In this document: positions 42,111 through 54,955 of the stretch, piece by piece
How positions within the stretch are numbered: the first letter of the stretch is position 1
How the letters are laid out: every line of letters begins with the position of its first letter
DNA from: Pelobates cultripes
Taxonomy: Eukaryota; Chordata; Amphibia; Anura; Pelobatidae
Assembly: GCA_933207985.1 (NCBI GenBank)
Contig: OW240921.1
Location: 100,955,726-101,019,725, forward strand
Direction of reading: 5' to 3'
Length of the DNA: 64,000 nucleotides
Program-made: the position numbers and the translations under genes
The notes under the pieces: generated by a model
The model's input: the letters and a program-made list of their open reading frames with translations, nothing else
Databases searched by the model: none
What the model was told of the DNA's origin: nothing

Positions 42111-42985
42111 ACACCAAAATGTGGGAATGTTGGGCAAACACGTTTTTCCCTTAAGGCACAGAAAAGAGAATAGGTACCACACACTATAGTACACACCGAC
42201 ACACACCCTGACTGGCGAAATGCTGCATAAGAATGCCGCGAGTACATGCAGGACCACGATACTCAATGAGGGCTTATTAGAAATGCTCGCAACCTAAACT
42301 TACGCTCTCACAAAGGCTTTCTAGCCTTGCAGGCTCAATTTTATTTGCCCCTGGTTTGCTCAGAGGCCTTTCCCATGCCCCGTTTCCATGGTCATGATAT
42401 GACATAATTCAAATGCGAAACTGTACTTGCTTAAAGTAACAAGTTTTCATAAGTGCACACAAGTGCCACATGGATACTTGAGGTGGACAACCCACCACGG
42501 AAGCGGATCTCATCCCAGCTCAGCAACATGACATTGGTATGAAACACTGGTAAAAGCCCAATCCTGTGCACAAACATTGGGGGTAGGGAGCATGTATATA
42601 TAATAACAGGGTCGGGTGACCGCTACGGTGAAGTGGGCATCTCGGCTATGGAACATGGGTATAGTGCCACATACATACCAAACACCACCAGGAGGCAGAG
42701 TTCCATCCAACTCAATTCACCTATAACCACACATCTAGACCCGCTCGCACATACATAATGTTGTGTTGATACCATGCTGTGCAATGTATGATTTCACTAC
42801 TGGTTACATGCTTACTGTGATTTACCTTTTGTTAGCCTTCTGTGACGTCTGTGCACTTGACAATTCACCTTCGCATAAATGTTAACTGATTATTAAATCC
42901 CCCCCTCTTTCTTTTCTGTACCCCATTTGATGTTTATATTCTTTATGATAATCTCAATAAAAACAAGATATTGAAAAAAAATATA

Positions 42986-43233
42986 TATTTTGTCATGTAT
43001 AAGTATAATGTCTTTATTAAAAGATACATCTTTAAAGTAGATATAAAACTAAGGATTCAGATGGTTTGAAATAGGATACATTGCATCATTATTGAAATGC
43101 TGTCATACGGTTATTGAATACTATAATATAGTTTTAATTTATTTTCTGTAAAATTAGTAGGATTAATTGAATATTTATGATTGGAGATTCACTATGTCTA
43201 ATAATATGTCACAAAACATAATATGTTATAGTA
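42986..43233. other. Short A/T-rich spacer
   Basis: A/T-rich sequence between the L1 tail and the next repeat, with no recognised feature. Confidence 0.4.
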
Positions 43234-44514
43234 TTAACCCCTTAAGGACAGAGCTTCAGAAGGTTGTCTTTCACTTAATGACAACAGCATTTTTTGAATT
43301 TTTTGCTGTTTACATTCAACTGCAATTTGCATTTTACTAATTTATTGCACCGACACATATTATATACCGTTTTTTAAAGGACAGCAAGGGCTTTAATTTG
43401 ATGTAATATATATATATATATATATATATAAATTATTATTTATTATAAAAAAATACAGAAAAATTTAAAAAAAAAATTTGCAATAATAATGTGTGCATAT
43501 TTTTTAACACAAATTTTGACATATAATGGTGAATAAATGGTGAACCGTTAAGGCAAAATATATGCCATATGAGATACCATGGAGTGTCTACTTTCACGAA
43601 TGGAAGGCCTTTGTGTGGTCATTTGAACAACCAAACTACTATAATGCCCCAAAATAAGACATAGGTCCATTAAATCCATCTTTGAATTTTCTAACTGTAG
43701 AAACTGAAATAGTCTGGCCTCTTATATTTCATTGTAGCTTCCCAAAATAGTGGCAAAGACATACAATGGGGGTATTGTTGTACTCAGCAGATGTTGCTGA
43801 ACACAAAATGGGATTTTGACCAGGAATAGCACACAGCAGCTTTACAAAATACACATTTAAAAAACCTTGTTACATGTGTGTATTTCAAAAAACAGAAAAA
43901 ACACAATTTTACTACAATATGTAGCAGAGATTGGTGGGAAAAAGGCTATGTAAAAAGTGTCAAAATACCCTTAAATAAATAGCCTGTGATGTCTTCTTTA
44001 TTTAAATATATACTTTTGTGTAGCAATTTTGTTTTCTGTGACAGCTGTCAAACTTACAAGTCAAACATACCAACTTCTAAATTTTTTTCACATTTAAATT
44101 TTATATTACTCCTTGTATTTTGTGACCTGTAACTTTTAAAATAAGCTGAAATCCTTTACATATTATGCACTTTGAAAAACAAGAAACCTAAATGAATTTA
44201 TTTTGAATTACTTTTCCTAAGCTGGACATATTATACACACACTACTATTGCCAAAACGGTGAAAAATATATATTTTTTTTCTTTTTTTTTTTCTTTTTTT
44301 AATGTTTTTTAATAATAAATTAGATTTTATATATGTATAAGTCACATCAAAGTAAAGCCCATCTTGTCCTTTAAAAAACGATATATAATATGTGTTGATT
44401 CAATAAATGAGAGCGATGCAAATTGTAGTTGAACACAAACAGCAAAAAATGCAAAAATAGCTTGAGTCCTTAAGGGTATGTCCAGCTTCTGAAGCTGCGT
44501 CCTTAAGGGGTTAA
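43234..44514. mobile_element. TTAA-ended element with about 200-bp inverted termini
   Basis: Both ends read TTAACCCCTTAAGGAC (43234 onward; complement ending at 44514). The left arm to about 43420 and the right arm from about 44330 are reverse complements with moderate divergence (GAGCTTCAGAAG, GCATTTTTTGA/TTTTTTGCTGTTT, ACACATATTATATA, TTTTTTAAAGGACA). The interior is non-coding and contains GGGGGTATTGTTGTACTC, related to the 30-kb family. Probably a non-autonomous DNA transposon. Confidence 0.7.
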
Positions 44515-45900
44515 TGTGGAGCGATTTTAGAATTTGGTATGTTTGTCTTGTAAGCTTAACAGCCATAAAAGAAAACAAAATTGCCACACAAAAGTATATA
44601 TTTATATAAATTAGACATCACGGGCTATTTACCTAAGGTTGTTTTGACACTTTCTACGTAGCCATTTCTCCGCCAACCTCTGCTAAATATTGGAGTAAAA
44701 TTGTAGGTTTTTTTGTTTTTTGGCACACACACTTATAACAAAGAAATTCTTATGTGTATTTTTTAAAGTTGGTGTGTGCTATTCCTTTACAAAGTTTTAT
44801 TTTGTGTTCAGTTACATCTGCTGAGTAAAATGACAGCCCCATTGTATGTCTTTGGCACTATTTCGTGACGTTGCAATGCCATATAGGATACCTGTCCTTT
44901 TCAGTATTCACAGTAGAATTTTGAGAGACGGATTTAATGAGCCTTTGCTTCCATTTGGGGTATTATAGTAGTTTGACTGTTCAAAAAAAAACACACAAAG
45001 GCCTACCATTTGTAAAAGTAGACACTCCAGGGTATCTCATAAGGTGCATATAGTGCCTTAACATGTCCCCATTTTTTCACCAATATATGCCAAAGTATGT
45101 GGTAAAAAATACTTTCGTGCATTTTTTACATACGGATTGCATTTTTGCTGGGCATTTTGTATATTTCATATGTGCCACTAAGTTCAAACCCCCCAAGTTA
45201 TGCTCAGCTAAGTCTTCTGAGTAAAAATACACCACCAATGAATGTCTTTGGCACTATTTCGTGAAGCTACTGTGCCAAATAGGAGACCAAGCCATATCAG
45301 TTTTTACCGAACTTTGAATTTTGACGCTGGGCCTATGTGCAATTTCCAAGCATCTTCGCAGGTTTTAAATTCAAACTAACCCACAAAGGCCTACCATTTC
45401 TTAAAGAAGACACCCCAGGGTATTTCAAAATGTATATTTTGAACCTTAGCGTGAGATCATTTTTCCGCAAGCTTGTACCAAGTGTAGTGCTAATAAGCGT
45501 TTTTTCTGCCTTTTTGACACACAAAGTGAGGTTGCACAGTATATTTTGAAAACCTTATGTGTGCTACCACTGTATAATACTTCATATGTTGCTCAGCTAT
45601 GTCGGCTGAGTACAGCAATACCCTTTGCCAGGTATATGTGGACATCGGAGGGGCACATTTGGGACACAGCCATTCCAGTTTTTTTCAAACTTAAAATTTT
45701 TACACTGTGTCCATGTTCCAATTTGGAGTAGTTTAGATGGTTGGTTATTGAATCTTCCCCACAAACACATACTATTTATTAAATAATATACCCTGGGGTA
45801 ATTCAAAAGGCATATTTTGAACCTTGGCGTGGGATCATTTTTTTCTCTAGTTTGTTCCAGGTGTCGTGGTAATGAGTGTTTTTAAATGTATTTGTTTACT
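44515..45900. repeat. Inverted and tandem copies of the adjacent element's interior
   Basis: From 44520 to about 45140 the sequence is the reverse complement of about 44100 down to 43480 (for example CACAAAAGTATATATTTA and AAGTAGACACTCCA). It then continues as further copies in the same sense. The marker CACAAAGGCCTACCATTT at about 44992 recurs at 45382, and in diverged form (CACAAACACATACTATTT) at 45761, giving a period near 380-390 bp. No gene seen. Confidence 0.65.
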
Positions 45901-46140
45901 TTTTGAAACTTTTTTTACTTTTAAAAACTAGTTTTTAAACTTTTGTTTTGCTTATTCATTTTTTTAAACTTTCCTAAGACTTTTTTTTACAGATTTAACA
46001 TTTTTCTAAGCTTTTCTTTTACCGTTAAACCCTAACCTGCAGTAAGCAGCACTAACAGTAAATTCCCCATTTTCCCATAACTCCCACCCACCCCAGCTAG
46101 CAAAATATATAATTATAAGGGGATATAATACTGTGATCTG
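45901..46140. other. T-rich non-coding spacer
   Basis: TTTTTAAACTTTT-type low-complexity sequence, no feature. Confidence 0.5.
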
Positions 46141-46158
46141 TATTTTGATCACTGTAGA

Positions 46159-46520
46159 CCATGGGTCGTCAACCTGGTCCCTACCGCCCACTAGTGCGAG
46201 CCGGCGGTACCCCTGTGACCGGGTACTGCCATCACCACTTGCGGCCCCGGCCCGTGCGGCAAACCGCCAGGGCCGCATATGGAGGGGTCCATCGGGTGGC
46301 CCATGCTGTCAGGGCCACCTGATGGATGTGGATTGTGAGGGGGCCCGGTCAGCGCTGGACGCTTTAACAGCGCGACCGGGCCCCCTGTGATTACATCACA
46401 AAGCTGGGAGGAAGTGACTGGACGTCACTCCTCCCAGCTAACACACAGACCACGCGGGAGGAAGGAGGAGGAGGGAGTCAGAGTGGGAACACGAAGGAAA
46501 AACCTTCTGGAGGGTAGGGA
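46159..46520 (+). repeat. G/C-rich dispersed repeat, possibly hAT-derived
   Basis: Starts CATGGGTCGTCAACCTGGTCC, a wording like that of vertebrate hAT-type termini, and contains GGGGCCCGGTCAGCGCTGG with its near-inverse GCGCGACCGGGCCCCC, and GGAGGAAGTGACTGG. No matching right terminus was found. Confidence 0.4.
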
Positions 46521-46827
46521 TTTGATGATCATATGTGACATTATGCATTTTGTTGATCTTAAAACAAAAACTCACCTGCGCACACTACCAAATCCATATA
46601 TGCATTTAAATAACTGGAGTTTTTTTAGTACCACCCCAATGGCCAATAAAGTGCCACATCAAGAAAAACACCTTAGGTAAGTTATACTCTAACCATTCAC
46701 CTTGCTTCTTTGAGCTTAAATGCAAAATCTTTAAGACAGAGAAAAGTATTTTTCTAAACCCGTACACACTTATTAACCCTTAATAGGGTACACATGGGGT
46801 TGGTGGTAACACTGTAACAATGTTGCT
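46521..46827. other. Non-coding sequence
   Basis: No recognised gene or repeat boundary. Confidence 0.4.
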
Positions 46828-46835
46828 GTAGTTTT

Positions 46836-47694
46836 CAGAGGCATAACTAGAAACCCCCAGGTCCATGTGCAAAAATGACTCTGCCCTCCCCCCCCTGTAA
46901 ATCATCCCTACCCAGCCCTTCCATTAGTCCCTTCCATGTGTCAATATCCCCCCAGTCCCTCTACATGTCTCAATTCCCTCCCTGTCCCTTCCACGTGTCA
47001 TTTTCTCCTCAGTTCCTTCCATGTTTTTTAATCCCCCCTGTACTTTCATGTGTCAACCCCCCACAAGCCCCTTCTATGTGTCTCAATTTCCCATTCCCTT
47101 CTATATGTCAATCCCCCATTCCTCCATGTGTCTTAATTCCCCCATCCCCTCCATGTGTCTCAACTCCCCCCTGTCCCTTCCATGTGTTAATCCCCCCAGT
47201 CAATTGCATGTGTCTCAATTCCCCACCAGTACCTTCCAATGTCAATCTCCCCCCAGTAAATTCCACGTGTCTCAATTACCCACCAGTACCTTCCAATGTC
47301 AATCATCCCATTCCCTCCATATGTCTCAATCCCCCAGTCTCTTCCATATGTCTTAATTTTCCCCCATCCCTCCATGTGTCAATTCCCCTCCCAGCCCTTC
47401 CATGTGTCAATTTCCCCCCTCTCCTTCCCTGTGTCAATTTTCCTCCTGTCTCTTCCATGTGTCATTTTACCCCCAGTCCCTTCCATGTGTCATTTTACCC
47501 CCAGTCCCTTCCATGTGTCTCTCCTTCATTCCCATCTGTACCTGCACTTGTAAAAGTAGACATGGCTAGGTGGACCACGGTACCCGATTTGGCAGGAAGT
47601 GCTCATAGTGTGCACTGGCCCTTAAATAAAGGCACCACATGGTTGCAGGGGACACAGCTGTGGCTGGGCCCATTGGAGTGAAGTTACGCCAATG
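46836..47694. mobile_element. hAT-like element filled with a C-rich minisatellite
   Basis: The left end is CAGAGGCATAACTAGAA. The right end read on the other strand is CATTGGCGTAACTTC. Flanks GTAGTTTT (46828-46835) and GTTATTTT (47695-47702) match at 6 of 8. The interior (about 46890-47530) is a degenerate tandem repeat of roughly 30-40 bp built of CCCTTCCATGTGTCAAT and CCCCC blocks. A 268-codon plus-strand open frame crosses it only because the repeat lacks stops; the translation (MCQFPP-type repeats) is not a protein gene. Confidence 0.5.
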
Positions 47695-47702
47695 GTTATT
47701 TT

Positions 47703-48499
47703 GATGATCTTGTCTGACACTAGGGAAACAAATCTGGTTCCATTTTACTCTGAATTCTGCTTTTATTATCATGTGTTCCACCAATGGAAAGTATATCTGT
47801 TGGATTGTACCCTCAACACTTTTATTGTCATGTGTTCCACTAACAGATTCTTCTAAAAAATTGTGGTTCATCTCTGGAAAACATGAAAACCTGACCTCAT
47901 TATTGTTCCATGGCAACCAAACATACACAATTATAATGAATTTTAAAAAACTATTCATGTATTGAAACGATACCACAATTTAAAATAGAAGATTGTCCAA
48001 CATAAATGGGATTCAAAATATTACAGCTATCATAAATATACCTGTTTCCAACATCTTTAAAGCGGCTTACTCACCATCCAGGTGTCTTTGCATAATAAGA
48101 CCCCCAACAGTGACATCATTGCTGGGAGTCTGTTGGTAATGGGGGGCAGGGGAAAGTAGATTATACTTTCCCGAACCTGTCTTTGCTTTGTCTCAGTATA
48201 TCTTTACACTCACTTGGAATTCCAGTCAAATTCCATTACAGTCAATGTGAGAATTTCATAAAGATTTTATCTTTCTAAAATACTCATTTTGGATATGGGG
48301 TTGACAAGGCTGCTTTAACATAATAGTAATTGTAAACACAATTTGTGTTGTAGCACAGCAAAACAAAAAATGCTTAAACAAAAATAAAATATAAATATAA
48401 ACTGAAAAATGATATACATATATAACGAGTTAATACCAACTTTTATCAGAGTCTGTAGCGATGTTTAAACAGCTACTGGCGGAATACATGCAAAATCAT
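47703..48499. other. Non-coding sequence
   Basis: A/T-rich, no gene recognised. TTATTATCATGTGTTCCAC appears twice (about 47762 and 47822), a small 60-bp tandem duplication. Confidence 0.4.
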
Positions 48500-48727
48500 C
48501 ATATTCAGGGATATAATTTTTAATTAGTCGAGTAATAATTTATTGATCCAAAGAGACATCTGACGTCAAGAAGGATTTTTTCCTAGTTTGTTGCAAAACT
48601 GGAAAACACTTCAAACGTTTTTTGTGGGGGTTTTTTTTACCTACTTTTGGATCAACAGCAAGAACAGATGTGAGAAAGGTTGAACTTGATGGACCCATGT
48701 CTCTTTTCAGCTACATAACTACGTAAA
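48500..48727 (+). mobile_element. LINE/SINE-type 3' tail fragment
   Basis: Contains GGATCAACAGCAAGAACAG, GAACTTGATGGACCCATG and CTTTTCAGCTACATAACTAC, a very common amphibian interspersed-repeat tail. Coding sequence is not visible upstream, so it is a truncated 3' end. Confidence 0.5.
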
Positions 48728-48935
48728 TATAATAAGTTTAAAAAAATGGAAATAAACTGTATATACATACTATATATTGTATCCTGTATGTAAAACGTAC
48801 AAGATCCAATGCACTCAGTCCTTCGAAACAGAAATTCAAGTCTCACAAAATGTAATAGTTATATTTAAAACATCTCACCTAGGCATAAATAATGGGGGTT
48901 TAGTTACATTATATGATCATACATTGCATAAGCCT

Positions 48936-49205
48936 ACCACAACGTCAATGTACCCCATTCCTGGCAGGTCCTTATCTAGCACATAATGCCTGCTCTCATG
49001 AGATTAAACCACTTACTTGGGAAATGCTTCCTCCTGGGACTCTCTGCAGGTCAAGGCTAAATAGGGCCCTTGACCACAACGTCAATGTACCCCGTCTTTG
49101 GAAGGTCCTACACTAGCATTCTAATGACTGCTCTTATGAGATTAATCCACTTGCTTGGGGGGAAAACTGGTGCTCTCTGCGGTGCAAGGTTAAATAGGGC
49201 CCTAC
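48936..49205. repeat. Two-unit 137-bp tandem repeat
   Basis: ACCACAACGTCAATGTACCCC occurs at 48936 and again at 49073. TGAGATTAA(A/T)CCACTT and TAAATAGGGCCCT follow in both. Confidence 0.8.
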
Positions 49206-51340
49206 AATGAGGCATCTGTAACATACACATATATGTAATGTATCAATTTAAACATTTTAAGAACATGATACTAAATCAAATCTTTAAATTGACACCCTGC
49301 ACTCTGCTATTTTCAAAGTTCTGATTATTAAATTAAATTAAATATATAAAAATGGCACTTCAGTTGTGTCGCCCCCTAGAACTGAAAAGTAAGCAAGTCA
49401 GCACATATAGAAATGAACAGCAATAAAAATCTTTCCTGCAAAAAAAAAATATATATATATATATGCAACATTATCTCCATCTTTAAACTTCGAAGGAACA
49501 CACATGCTGTAGCAAAACACATTGGAGTGTAATACGGTAATCTGCTGTGTTGGCATAGATTATCCCATTGTCTTCTGGGAGAAATTTGCTCTAGCTGTCC
49601 ATTTCAACTAGCAAATTGTTTTTTCTGGTACTAGGCCAAATACATATACAAAAAAAAGTCAACAGGGATCTAGAGCGTGTTTATCCTGGGGCAAATCCAT
49701 CCTTTGTAGTGTTATTGAAGTATATTTGATTCACATTTTGGCAAGATATTCTGTGTGGGTTCCAAACCTCTTTCTAAGGCTGAGCTTTACTTGACCCTAC
49801 CAAAATCTCACTTTGCCAAAGTAAAATCAGACTGAAAATAGCAGTGTTGAAGGAGAATTGAGTGACCTTTATTTGACCTTGCAATTTGAGTGCAAAAGCA
49901 ATGTATGGGTTTATTTGAAAATACATGGTTATTGCATTTGTTGTCTTTTTCACCTACCTTTCCCCCAAAAAAGGGAGAAAGTGAAATTATTTTATGGTAT
50001 CTCAGTTAAATACATATTCTTTTGGCTAAAACTAACAGTATAATGTTAGTATAATAATAAGCATAATGGGTAAATAAATGTACAGAATAATTTTGGATGT
50101 ATAGAAAGATTCATTTTTACCAATTATTTTCCCATTATACAATGTTTATGCTGTAAATGAAAATATTGATTAAATGCATACATAGTTTGCTGCAAGCTTA
50201 GAGCAACTGATTAAAGGGACAACTTTTTAATTTTTAAATAATTCAGATTTCAATAGAAATTGGCACTTTTTTAAAGTAACCTTGTTACACCCCTCTGGCT
50301 GTCAGTCAGACAGGTGGACCTGTTACTTCCTGGTAGTTTGACTCAACTCAAGAGGCAGCAATTGCCCAGAGCACCTGCCTTACAAAGACATCTCATTGAG
50401 CTGTATTAGGAAGTCTGTGATTGGACAGCCACAGAAAGTCTGGGTTGGGGAACCGGAGAGCATTTGCATAGGTAGCAGACATGATATTTTCACTATCAGA
50501 AGTCAAAGATAGTGTTTCTAAATGAAAGCACAGCAGTTTGATAAGGCACAGAAAGTCACAAATATGTTAATCTTATGCCTGAGTCCTGAAGCCAAAGAAA
50601 GATTTTTTTTTTGCTTAGTATGGAGGCCAAACACCTACCTCCTCTATACATAAAATTTGAAAGATTCAGAATTGCTGTGTTGTAATAACTATGCAGGTCA
50701 CAAGCATAAAATGTTATCTTGATGGAATTACTTTGCTTCTCTTGCATATCAGACCTTTCAGTAGCAGCTATTATATTATCAGTACATTTGAAGACTTTCT
50801 CCTAAGTTGTAGTTCTGGGTCAAGTCTCTATTTAAGTCTGACGGACAAGAAAACTTAACAATATTTGTTTTAAAATTACATTTTTAAACTAACCAGGAAA
50901 CAAGTGCCATCCATTTGACCCGAGGTTGTAAATTCAAATTTAAAATTGATGATACAAAACTCAAAAGAGTTTATCTTTTGTATACCTCCTATTATAAGTG
51001 GAATATGAGTTCACAGAATATTAACGATGTGACTGCTTGCATTTTTGTCTTCTGGCTTTAAACAGAGTATGTTAAGAGTTAGCTGTTACCTTGTTAGCAA
51101 TTCTTAACATATTTAAAATATATATATTTTTTAATATTTAGCTTTTATTGAAAGTTTTCATAGTAAAATTAACAAACGTTAGGGATACAAAAAGAAAGAA
51201 AAAAGGGAAAGGGAAAATGAATGAAATTTACACAGCTTTGCAACATATTTAAAATATAAGCCATAGCATAAGGAATAATTTAAATTAGTTGACTGGGAGA
51301 AGTATCATGTTTCTTAACAGAAATCTGATACTTTAATCAT
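49206..51340. other. Non-coding sequence with one T2-type repeat
   Basis: A T2-like terminus TTAAAGGGAC starts at 50211 and is followed by about 300 bp of sequence like frog MITEs. The other end was not found. The rest is A/T-rich with no gene. An ATC trinucleotide repeat lies at about 51337-51352. Confidence 0.4.
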
Positions 51341-51718
51341 CATCATCATCATTCACTCCCTTGCAGCCTACTAGTGGAGTAGCTTGAACCCACAAAAAAC
51401 TTATGTAAAGAATCCTGAAGTGGTAGCTAGGGGTTTCGTCAGTTTTTAACCGAACGGCAGAGAGCAAGAGTGATTATAGCTCGCCATTCGGTTCTCCGTT
51501 TGTCTATTAATTCCAAGTAAATGAAGCACTCAGGCTGAAATTCTCCAAAGTAACAATAGGTTACCCAAACACCAGCCAAAACATGATGAAGGGTACAACA
51601 GGAATAATGTTTTATTGATGCCACACTGGCTTTTATGGAAGTCCCCCTTCAAGAGGACCTCTCACAGTACACAAACATGACAACCAATCACAGTGCTTGA
51701 TTACAGTTAAACACTCCC
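51341..51718. other. Non-coding sequence
   Basis: No gene recognised; may be part of the LTR-like repeat family that follows. Confidence 0.35.
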
Positions 51719-52180
51719 TGTAACGGATCATCTGGTACCCCGACTGGGTACCTCCGTTGAAGGATGCTCCTGGCGCTTCCTGAGGACTCCAAGCACTCCA
51801 GTAGACACCTCCAGGCACTGGATGCTACTCAGTCCTGGGAACTTTGGAACTGAATTGGGAATTAGCTCTAGTCCTTACAAGGACTTTCCCTGGTGAATCT
51901 CCTGTAAGCTGGAACAGCAGACAAAGGAGCAAATCTTCTTTCCTCTAATAACAGGACGACACACACAGTTTTGGAGTGTAAACAGGAACAGACTGAGCTG
52001 TGGTTTTATTGCTTCTTTTATACATATTTCTCCACGTGGCCTTGTGGAACAACCAATCAACAACGTACAATACATTCAGACACACCCAGCAATTACACAC
52101 AAACCCTCCCCTCTGCCTGTGATATAATTACTGAACACAATGGGTTAAAGTAATTATCACAGGCAGGAAAAATATACTTT
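51719..52180 (-). repeat. LTR-like block with promoter signals, minus strand
   Basis: On the minus strand: TGATTGGTTGTTC, then TATAAAAG (plus 52015-52022), then AATAAA (plus 52005-52010), then a transcribed-type region ending near GATCCGTTACA (51719). This compact CCAAT-TATA-AATAAA order is typical of an LTR. The upstream part TCACAGGCAGAGGGGAGGG also occurs in the block at 11.9-12.2 kb. The upstream boundary is not resolved; no internal genes are present. Confidence 0.5.
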
Positions 52181-53450
52181 TTACACATTTACTGTAACTT
52201 TAAAAATATACATACAATCTCCATAGTTACATATTATTAATCAGCACACTTCAAATATAAACATACCCAAACATCATACAATTCCCTCCAGTGGTTAAAA
52301 AGTTAGCTGGGAGTCCTTTATGACCGACCGCAAGCACATTTTCATGTCACATTTTTCGTGCAAATAGCTTAGTCTCACTGTGTGTTTCAAATCGCCGAAC
52401 GGGACTTAGACGCTGCAGCTGAAACTGAGTGGAGGAAAAAGAAAGGGTAAGCGGTGTTCGTGCAAATGTGTAGCCTATTTCACTTCCATGGATTTGGCTG
52501 CACACACTGCTGACCGCATTTAACTGAATAAAGATGGCCACCGCCACGTGTTCGTTTGTACGAACTTCAGCCACCCAGCGGTTGGCAATTTACCTGGGAG
52601 GTAAATTAGCCGCACGCTTCCACTTCTGTGTGGTCCGCCTGTGTAATACTTGGTTCAGTAAGCCCCATTTACTGAACCAAGTGGGAAAAGGGCACTAACA
52701 AAGTATTTTAGGGGACTGGGGACATTAAAGGGGCATGGTTCCAAAAAGTCCCAATATGCCCACATACAGTTTTTAAAGGGCCATACACCAAAGGGCCATA
52801 ATCCTGGGGCAAAAGGCGAGCAAACAGGCCCCTTCAGAACCCAGTGGTGAGGTCACTTTTGCCACACTCCCTCTCTCCGCCTGTGAGATAATTGGGTAAG
52901 CTAAGGGATAACCTAATTATCTCCAGGCAAAGGAAACACATTTTCCCCAAAACTTAGAACACCCCTCTAAGGACATGGTATCGCCACAAATAGCATATCC
53001 CCTGATAGCCCCTATCTGGGTGACCAACATATTCAAACTTCACCCAGATCGGTTCAGGGGTTTTTGAAAAGTGTGGAAGTCTTAGGTCACCGACTGCACA
53101 CGAGGCTCCTGCCCAAAACAGTTCCACGAATTCCATGTGTGCAGTCGGTCAATTTCGAAAAGTCATAAAAACCGAATAAAACCATGAATGGAGCCTCCTG
53201 GCTCATAGGAGGGATTGTTTCTCTTGTTCGTGGGAACCGAACTACCGAACGGCACTCTCCTGGCTGTTCGGCAACAAAAAGAAGCAGGCCTTTGTATGTT
53301 TTCAGCGGTGTTTGGGAAGTCGAGTGTCTGATTTTAGTTCCAGACACTCAATGACCAAGTCCCGCTGCCTCCTTTCGTGCAAACAAGATGGAGCGCTCAA
53401 TTGACCGTTCCCTTTGTAGTTAATGAGCCAGGAGGGTGGTCGTGTTCGGT
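52181..53450. other. Probable continuation of dispersed repeats
   Basis: Several inverted motifs (TTGGTTCAGTAAGCCCCATTTACTGAACCAAG near 52650) and TTCGGTAGT/ACTACCGAAC words. It also contains CGCCTGTGAGATAATT...AATTATCTCCAGGC, related to the CACAGGCAG blocks above. No gene recognised. Confidence 0.35.
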
Positions 53451-54376
53451 AGTTTAATATACCGAACCAATGAAACTTAAAATAGACGAATGGTCAAAGA
53501 AAACATCGAAACAAAACAGGTTTTTCTCACAAAATACAAATAAGGTGTTCATTTGACTTGTAACGATGACTAATAACAATGTTATTGCGTAAGTAAAATG
53601 AAAAAAAATACCAATTTTATTTTCAAAGAATAAAATGTTCAACATTCTTTTAAAATATGCGGTTGTTTAAATGTCCCAAATGTGAATGAATAGTCTACAG
53701 GATATCCATTTTTTTACTATATAGGTGCTGAGAAGCAAAGTGGACAATATTTGTCCTGGACCACAAGACATTTGATAGTGTCCAACTAATAAGAACAATT
53801 GTTTAAAACTGATTTATCCAAATTAAAATAAGGACATTGGTATTACGCTCATATGGTTTAATTGAACCTTGAACAGAAATGTTCAGCAATGATGTATCGC
53901 TACATCCATAACACATTTTCCTGAAATTGACAAAAATTAGAAATCTGATCTACAGAGAATTCTCCAGGATTTGGAGACATAAACTCTAGGCATGGAATAT
54001 CTGTTATCACTTACACAGGGCTGGCCCAGAGTGCAAGGCCGTTTCACTAGAGACACTTTTAGCCGCATCTGGCACTTAAAAATGGTTCTAGTTGTTGACA
54101 GTTCATTATGGGAGGTGAAAAACGTGTTAAGGAACATGTGTCTGTAATTAAAAAGTCTTATTTTGCAAATTGACTCCAAAGGAACATCAAACTTGAAAAG
54201 TGTCTTATGTGTAAGAATATTAAAACACCGCAGTCAGATAAATGCTTTAATAATAATAAAAATAATGGAACATAGCAGCACTATACCATTATGAGTAGCT
54301 TCAGTAGTGTTTTAGGGCCCTCTTGCAGAAAAAGTATAAAGAAACATTATAGGCAGGCATCCGGACTGGTATAAAT
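53451..54376. other. A/T-rich non-coding sequence
   Basis: No gene or repeat boundary recognised. Confidence 0.45.
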
Positions 54377-54955
54377 TTTCTTTGTTATGGCACAGGTGAG
54401 CAAAATGATTTTTGAGACCTGAACTGAGACAAAACGAAGTGCAATCTAAGCTTCTAAACTTTTACATACAAAATTAAGATTACAGCACACATCATCCCTG
54501 ATACATACAATAAAAATAAAGTGCACATTTATTGGTATAAAAAAAGTACATAAACAAATGGCATTAGATTGTCATGGCAGCCCTCATAGGTACTCGAGGG
54601 TTCAAGCACAAATAATATATTATACAAATGACATGTTGTCTCCAAAAATAGCACTAGATATACAAACAAAATAAACAAGTTTTGCAAAAATAGGACAGAT
54701 GAATGAGAGGAATAACAAATTGTCGCAATACCTGCTACTGCCAGACAAGGGAGAGACCACCTACACCAATACCCGAAAAACAAGTGATGCAAGTACCCTG
54801 GATGCGTTTCGCACCTCCCTTGTGCTTTCTCAACATACATATATACATATTGTGAGATAGGTTCTCTTTGTAATGGCACAGGTGATCAAAACAGGTTTTT
54901 GAGACCGGAGTATGGACTAACCGAAGGGCAAGCTACTGACTTTCACTAAGCTTTT
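54377..54955 (-). mobile_element. Insertion flanked by about 90-bp diverged direct repeats
   Basis: The flank with ATGGCACAGGTGAGCAAAA...TTTTTGAGACC (54377-54463) recurs at about 54865-54955 (ATGGCACAGGTGATCAAAA...TTTTTGAGACC). Near the inside of the right copy, the minus strand carries TTGAGAA, A, GCAC, loop, GTGC, GAAACG (about 54840-54805), a degenerate hammerhead-like motif. This resembles a short Penelope-type insertion with long flanking duplications; the class is inference. Confidence 0.45.

Larger units (their letters stand above)
36715..42985 (+). mobile_element. L1-like LINE, near full length, degenerate
   Basis: About 6.3 kb: 5' leader from GGGCGTGGCTAACC, ORF1 (coiled coil plus C-terminal domain), inter-ORF region with a tandem duplication, ORF2 (endonuclease, reverse transcriptase, Cys-rich end), and a 3' end with AATAAAAAC at about 42956 then an A-rich tail. 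Similar A/T-rich words flank both ends (AAAATATATGTT against AAAATATATATT), a possible but weak target duplication. It starts only about 55 bp after the second Penelope-like element. Confidence 0.82.

Noticed and set aside
36708..42991. Target-site duplication of the L1
   Set aside because: AAAATATAT-type words at both ends are too A/T-rich and imperfect to be claimed as a duplication.
46875..47681. 268-codon plus-strand open frame
   Set aside because: It lies across a C-rich minisatellite; the translation is repeated MCQFPP/LCVNPP-like peptide with no family resemblance, and openness follows from the repeat unit lacking stops.
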